Shown one piece after another: positions 4,696 to 6,800 of a stretch of 6,800 bases of DNA. The translations under genes were made by a program, and so were the position numbers. Within the stretch, counting starts at the first letter, position 1. Each line of letters begins with the position of its first letter. The notes below the pieces were generated by a model that was given only the letters and a program-made list of their open reading frames with translations, was not told the DNA's origin and did no database searches. Source of the DNA: Pseudomonadota bacterium (GTDB taxonomy: Bacteria; Pseudomonadota; Gammaproteobacteria; Burkholderiales; Burkholderiaceae_B); contig JAEZBO010000059.1 of assembly GCA_023427085.1 (NCBI GenBank), positions 1 through 6,800 of the forward strand, given 5' to 3'.

Positions 4696-6153
4696 TCAGC
4701 GCAGCGAAGCCTGGGCCTTGCGCACCGAAGCCGGCGCAATACGCAAGGCTTCGCGGTACTTGGCGACAGTTCGGCGGGCGATGACGATGCCCTGGTCGGA
4801 CAGCATCTGCATCAGCTGATTGTCCGACAGCGGATTGCTGGCCGGCTCGTCGGCGACCAGCCGGCGGATCTGCTCTTGCACCGCCGTGGCCGAGGCCGCG
4901 CCGCCCGCCTCGGTCGCCACGCCGGCGCCGAAAAAGCGCTTGAGCTCCATGGTGCCGAACGGCGTGAGCATGAATTTCTGCGTGGTTGCGCGTGAGATCG
5001 TCGATTCGTGCAGGCCGAGTTCGCTGGCGATGTCCTTGAGGATCAAGGGCCGCATGGCACCCAGGCCTTGCGTGAAGAAATCGGTCTGTTGATCGATGAT
5101 GGCCTGCGATACGCGCAGGATGGTGTCGAAACGCTGCTCGACGTTGCGCACCATCCAGCGCGCCTGCTGCAGCTGCGCCTGCATGGCCGGATTGCCGGCG
5201 CCGCTGCGGGCATTGCCCAGCACCTGCGCATAGACCGAATTGATGCGCAGCCGCGGCATCACGGCGTTGTTGAGCACCGCCTTCCAGCCACGCCGGGTGC
5301 GATGCACGATGACGTCGGGCACCGCGTAATCGGCCGCCGCCACGGTCCAGGCCCGGCCCGGCCGCGGGTCGAGCTTGAGGATCAACGTGCGCGCGGCGCG
5401 CAGGACCTCGTCGCTGCAGCCGGCCGCCTCGCGCAGCTTGGCCGGGCTGCCGGCCGCCAGCAGCGCCAGGTGCTCGGCACACAGCTTGCGCGCGACGGCC
5501 AGCACCTGCGGATCGGCGGCTTCGGGCATGCGGGCCAGGTCCGGCGAGCGCAATTGCAGCCCCAGGCAATGCGTTACGTCAGTGGCGCCGATGCCCGCCG
5601 GGTCGAACGAGCGCAACAGCGCCAGCGCCGCCTGCAGTTCGTCGAGCTCGATCTCGAGCTCGGCCGGCAACCACGCCAGGATCTCGTCCAGCGTCGAGGT
5701 CAGGAAACCGTTCTCGTCGAGCTCGTCGATCAAGACCTCGGTCAGCAGCATGTCGCGCTGGCTGGCGCGGGTGGTCTGCAATTGTTCGATCAGGTGCTCG
5801 CGCAGCGTCTGCGCGCGGGCCGCCTCGAAGGCGCCGTTGTCGTCATCGTCGTTCTGGTTGCCGCTGCTGCGAAAACCCTCTTCGAACGAGGTCTCGCGTT
5901 CGAAGTCATTGTCGTTGTCGTGCTCGGCGGCCTCGGCGACGTCGGCCGCGCTCTCGGCCGTCGGTTCGGCCTCCTTGACGGCCGATGAGGCCGGCTCGTC
6001 CTCGCGCTCGAGCAGCGGATTGTCGGTCAGCGCCTGGGCGATCTCGGCCTCGAGCTCCAGCGACGACAGCTGCAACAACCGGATCGATTGCTGCAGTTGT
6101 GGGGTCAAGGCCAAATGCTGGCTTTGGCGCAGTTCTAGGGAAGCGCGGGTCAT
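4696..6153 (-). CDS. rpoN: RNA polymerase sigma-54 factor
   Basis: Sigma-54 directs RNA polymerase to -24/-12 promoters that need an ATP-driven activator. The 485-residue protein has all regions in order. Region I (1-50) is rich in Gln and Leu with LALTPQLQQSIRLLQLS (14-30). An acidic, variable region II (51-110) has runs such as NDDDDN (101-106). The core-binding domain carries FDPAGIGA (183-190) and LDPRPG (261-266). The DNA-binding part has the helix-turn-helix around 372-395 (ASELGLHESTISRATTQKF) and the diagnostic RpoN box ARRTVAKYRE (459-468). The ATG at 6153 gives the normal N-terminus; an upstream in-frame start at 6228 would add 25 unlike residues and overlap the divergent gene. No Shine-Dalgarno sequence is seen. 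The usual proteobacterial neighbours are absent here: no lptB upstream, no hpf or ptsN downstream. Confidence 0.97.
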   Translation of the reverse strand: MTRASLELRQSQHLALTPQLQQSIRLLQLSSLELEAEIAQALTDNPLLEREDEPASSAVKEAEPTAESAADVAEAAEHDNDNDFERETSFEEGFRSSGNQNDDDDNGAFEAARAQTLREHLIEQLQTTRASQRDMLLTEVLIDELDENGFLTSTLDEILAWLPAELEIELDELQAALALLRSFDPAGIGATDVTHCLGLQLRSPDLARMPEAADPQVLAVARKLCAEHLALLAAGSPAKLREAAGCSDEVLRAARTLILKLDPRPGRAWTVAAADYAVPDVIVHRTRRGWKAVLNNAVMPRLRINSVYAQVLGNARSGAGNPAMQAQLQQARWMVRNVEQRFDTILRVSQAIIDQQTDFFTQGLGAMRPLILKDIASELGLHESTISRATTQKFMLTPFGTMELKRFFGAGVATEAGGAASATAVQEQIRRLVADEPASNPLSDNQLMQMLSDQGIVIARRTVAKYREALRIAPASVRKAQASLR

Positions 6154-6168
6154 GAGACAATATTTTCC

Positions 6169-6800
6169 ATGATGATGCCGACCTCGCCCGCCCGCCTGAA
6201 CGATGACAGCAAGCTGATCGCCCGGCACCTGCTGAGCATGGCCATGCCTAGACTCATCCGGCGTGCCATAGTAATCGGCATTGCAATAGTTTTGTGGCTA
6301 TTCATCTGCCGCGCATTGCTGTCCTTCGGGGCCGGCGTGCGCTACGACGCGCTGATCGTCTTTGGCCAACAGGCGGTCGACCTGCTCAATCGTATCAACC
6401 CCTACCTGTGGTGGGTGGTGGTGGTGCTGGTCACGCTGGTGATGTTCTTCGCGCTGCGCGGCTGGTACGTCAACAGCCTGCGGGCCGGCCGCGCCACGCC
6501 GGTCGAGCCGGCCACGCTGCGCGAGCTGTCGGGCCAGCTGTCGGCCGACAGCCTCAAGGTGCTGCACTGGGTCTGGCGCGATCACGACGAACCGCTGACG
6601 GTCGGCGACCTGCAACTGACGCTCAGCGAACTGCGCCACGGCCGCGTGCGCAAGATCTACCTGGCGCGCGAACAGGAAGCCGCGCTGCTGGGCCAGGCCA
6701 CGACCGCCAACGCCACTGGCACCGGCCGTCACGAGCCGCTGGCCGCCGCGCCGGTGCTGACCGAAGCGGCCGACCGCGGCCCGGCCGATCGCGGCCCGGC
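6169..6800 (+). CDS. Two-helix membrane protein of unknown function, 3' end outside the window
   Basis: An open frame begins at ATG ATG ATG (6169, 6172, 6175) and has no stop before the window ends, giving at least 210 residues. I do not recognise the protein. Counting from 6169, hydrophobic helices lie at about 33-53 (IVIGIAIVLWLFICRALL) and 79-97 (WWVVVVLVTLVMFFAL), followed by a charged cytoplasmic or periplasmic stretch with WVWRDHDEPLTVGDLQLTL and ELRHGRVRKIYLA, then an Ala/Pro-rich tail that enters ADRGP repeats. Third codon positions are nearly all G or C in codons 4-23, which supports an early start, but drop sharply in codons 27-44. Later starts at 6238 or 6244 remain possible; none has a good ribosome site. 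It diverges from rpoN with only 15 bp between start codons if 6169 is used. Confidence 0.75.
   Translation, partial: MMMPTSPARLNDDSKLIARHLLSMAMPRLIRRAIVIGIAIVLWLFICRALLSFGAGVRYDALIVFGQQAVDLLNRINPYLWWVVVVLVTLVMFFALRGWYVNSLRAGRATPVEPATLRELSGQLSADSLKVLHWVWRDHDEPLTVGDLQLTLSELRHGRVRKIYLAREQEAALLGQATTANATGTGRHEPLAAAPVLTEAADRGPADRGP
6768..6800 (+). repeat. 15-bp in-frame tandem repeat (ADRGP)
   Basis: GGCCGACCGCGGCCC (6768-6782) is followed by GGCCGATCGCGGCCC (6783-6797), differing at one base, and GGC begins a third copy at the edge. In frame of the membrane protein this encodes repeated Ala-Asp-Arg-Gly-Pro. The array may continue beyond the window. Confidence 0.8.

Noticed and set aside
4685..5569. 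294-residue minus-strand open frame overlapping the 3' half of rpoN
   Set aside because: It is a frame-shifted shadow of rpoN with Arg/Ala/Gly-rich composition; the rpoN frame itself is complete to the RpoN box.
5008..5988. 326-residue + strand open frame inside rpoN
   Set aside because: It is antisense to an intact sigma-54 gene, rich in Arg, Gln, His and Val runs, and matches no family.
6250..6320. Sigma-54 type (-24/-12) promoter near rpoN, suggested by TGGCAC on the minus strand
   Set aside because: The sequence after TGGCAC lacks a GC element at the required distance.
1..6800. Mobile elements, CRISPR arrays, tRNA or rRNA genes
   Set aside because: No transposase, integrase, spaced identical repeats or RNA gene structure was seen; the gene content is ordinary chromosomal core.

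Overview
The window looks like chromosomal core DNA of a GC-rich betaproteobacterium. The protein sequences and the 'GGTAAAAT just before ATG' style of gene start best fit Burkholderiales, probably Alcaligenaceae (Bordetella/Achromobacter type). This is inferred from protein resemblance and base composition judged by eye; no database was searched. There is no insertion sequence, phage gene, CRISPR array, tRNA or rRNA. Six protein genes are complete and one runs off the right edge.

Left part (1-3400, all + strand): an RhtB-type LysE-family exporter (210-842); a 180-bp spacer carrying a triple 14-bp tandem repeat; prfC, encoding peptide chain release factor 3 (1023-2630); and, 31 bp on, a small exported or membrane-anchored protein of unknown function with a four-cysteine C-terminus (2662-3330). 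A strong hairpin flanked by A and T runs (3365-3396) closes this unit and can also end the opposing bfr transcript.

Middle part (3461-4651, - strand): an iron-storage module. bfr (bacterioferritin, 3461-3937) and bfd (bacterioferritin-associated [2Fe-2S] ferredoxin, 4322-4615) lie in the same direction but are not a tight operon. bfd has its own promoter, a Fur box overlapping that promoter, and its own terminator. bfr lies beyond a 384-bp spacer and has a strong Shine-Dalgarno sequence. The spacer holds a second, weaker Fur-like sequence. The arrangement suggests that bfd is switched on in iron starvation to release iron from Bfr, while bfr is expressed independently.

Right part (4696-6800): rpoN (sigma-54, - strand, 4696-6153), divergent from a two-helix membrane protein of unknown function (from 6169, + strand, incomplete). 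The window ends inside a 15-bp in-frame tandem repeat of that protein.

No wholly new system is evident. The points most worth a second look are the apparently leaderless, Fur-overlapped bfd start; the cysteine-rich tail of Bfd; the loss of one ferroxidase glutamate in Bfr; the second Fur-like site in the bfr-bfd spacer; the near-abutting divergent start of rpoN and the membrane gene; and the coding tandem repeat at the right edge.
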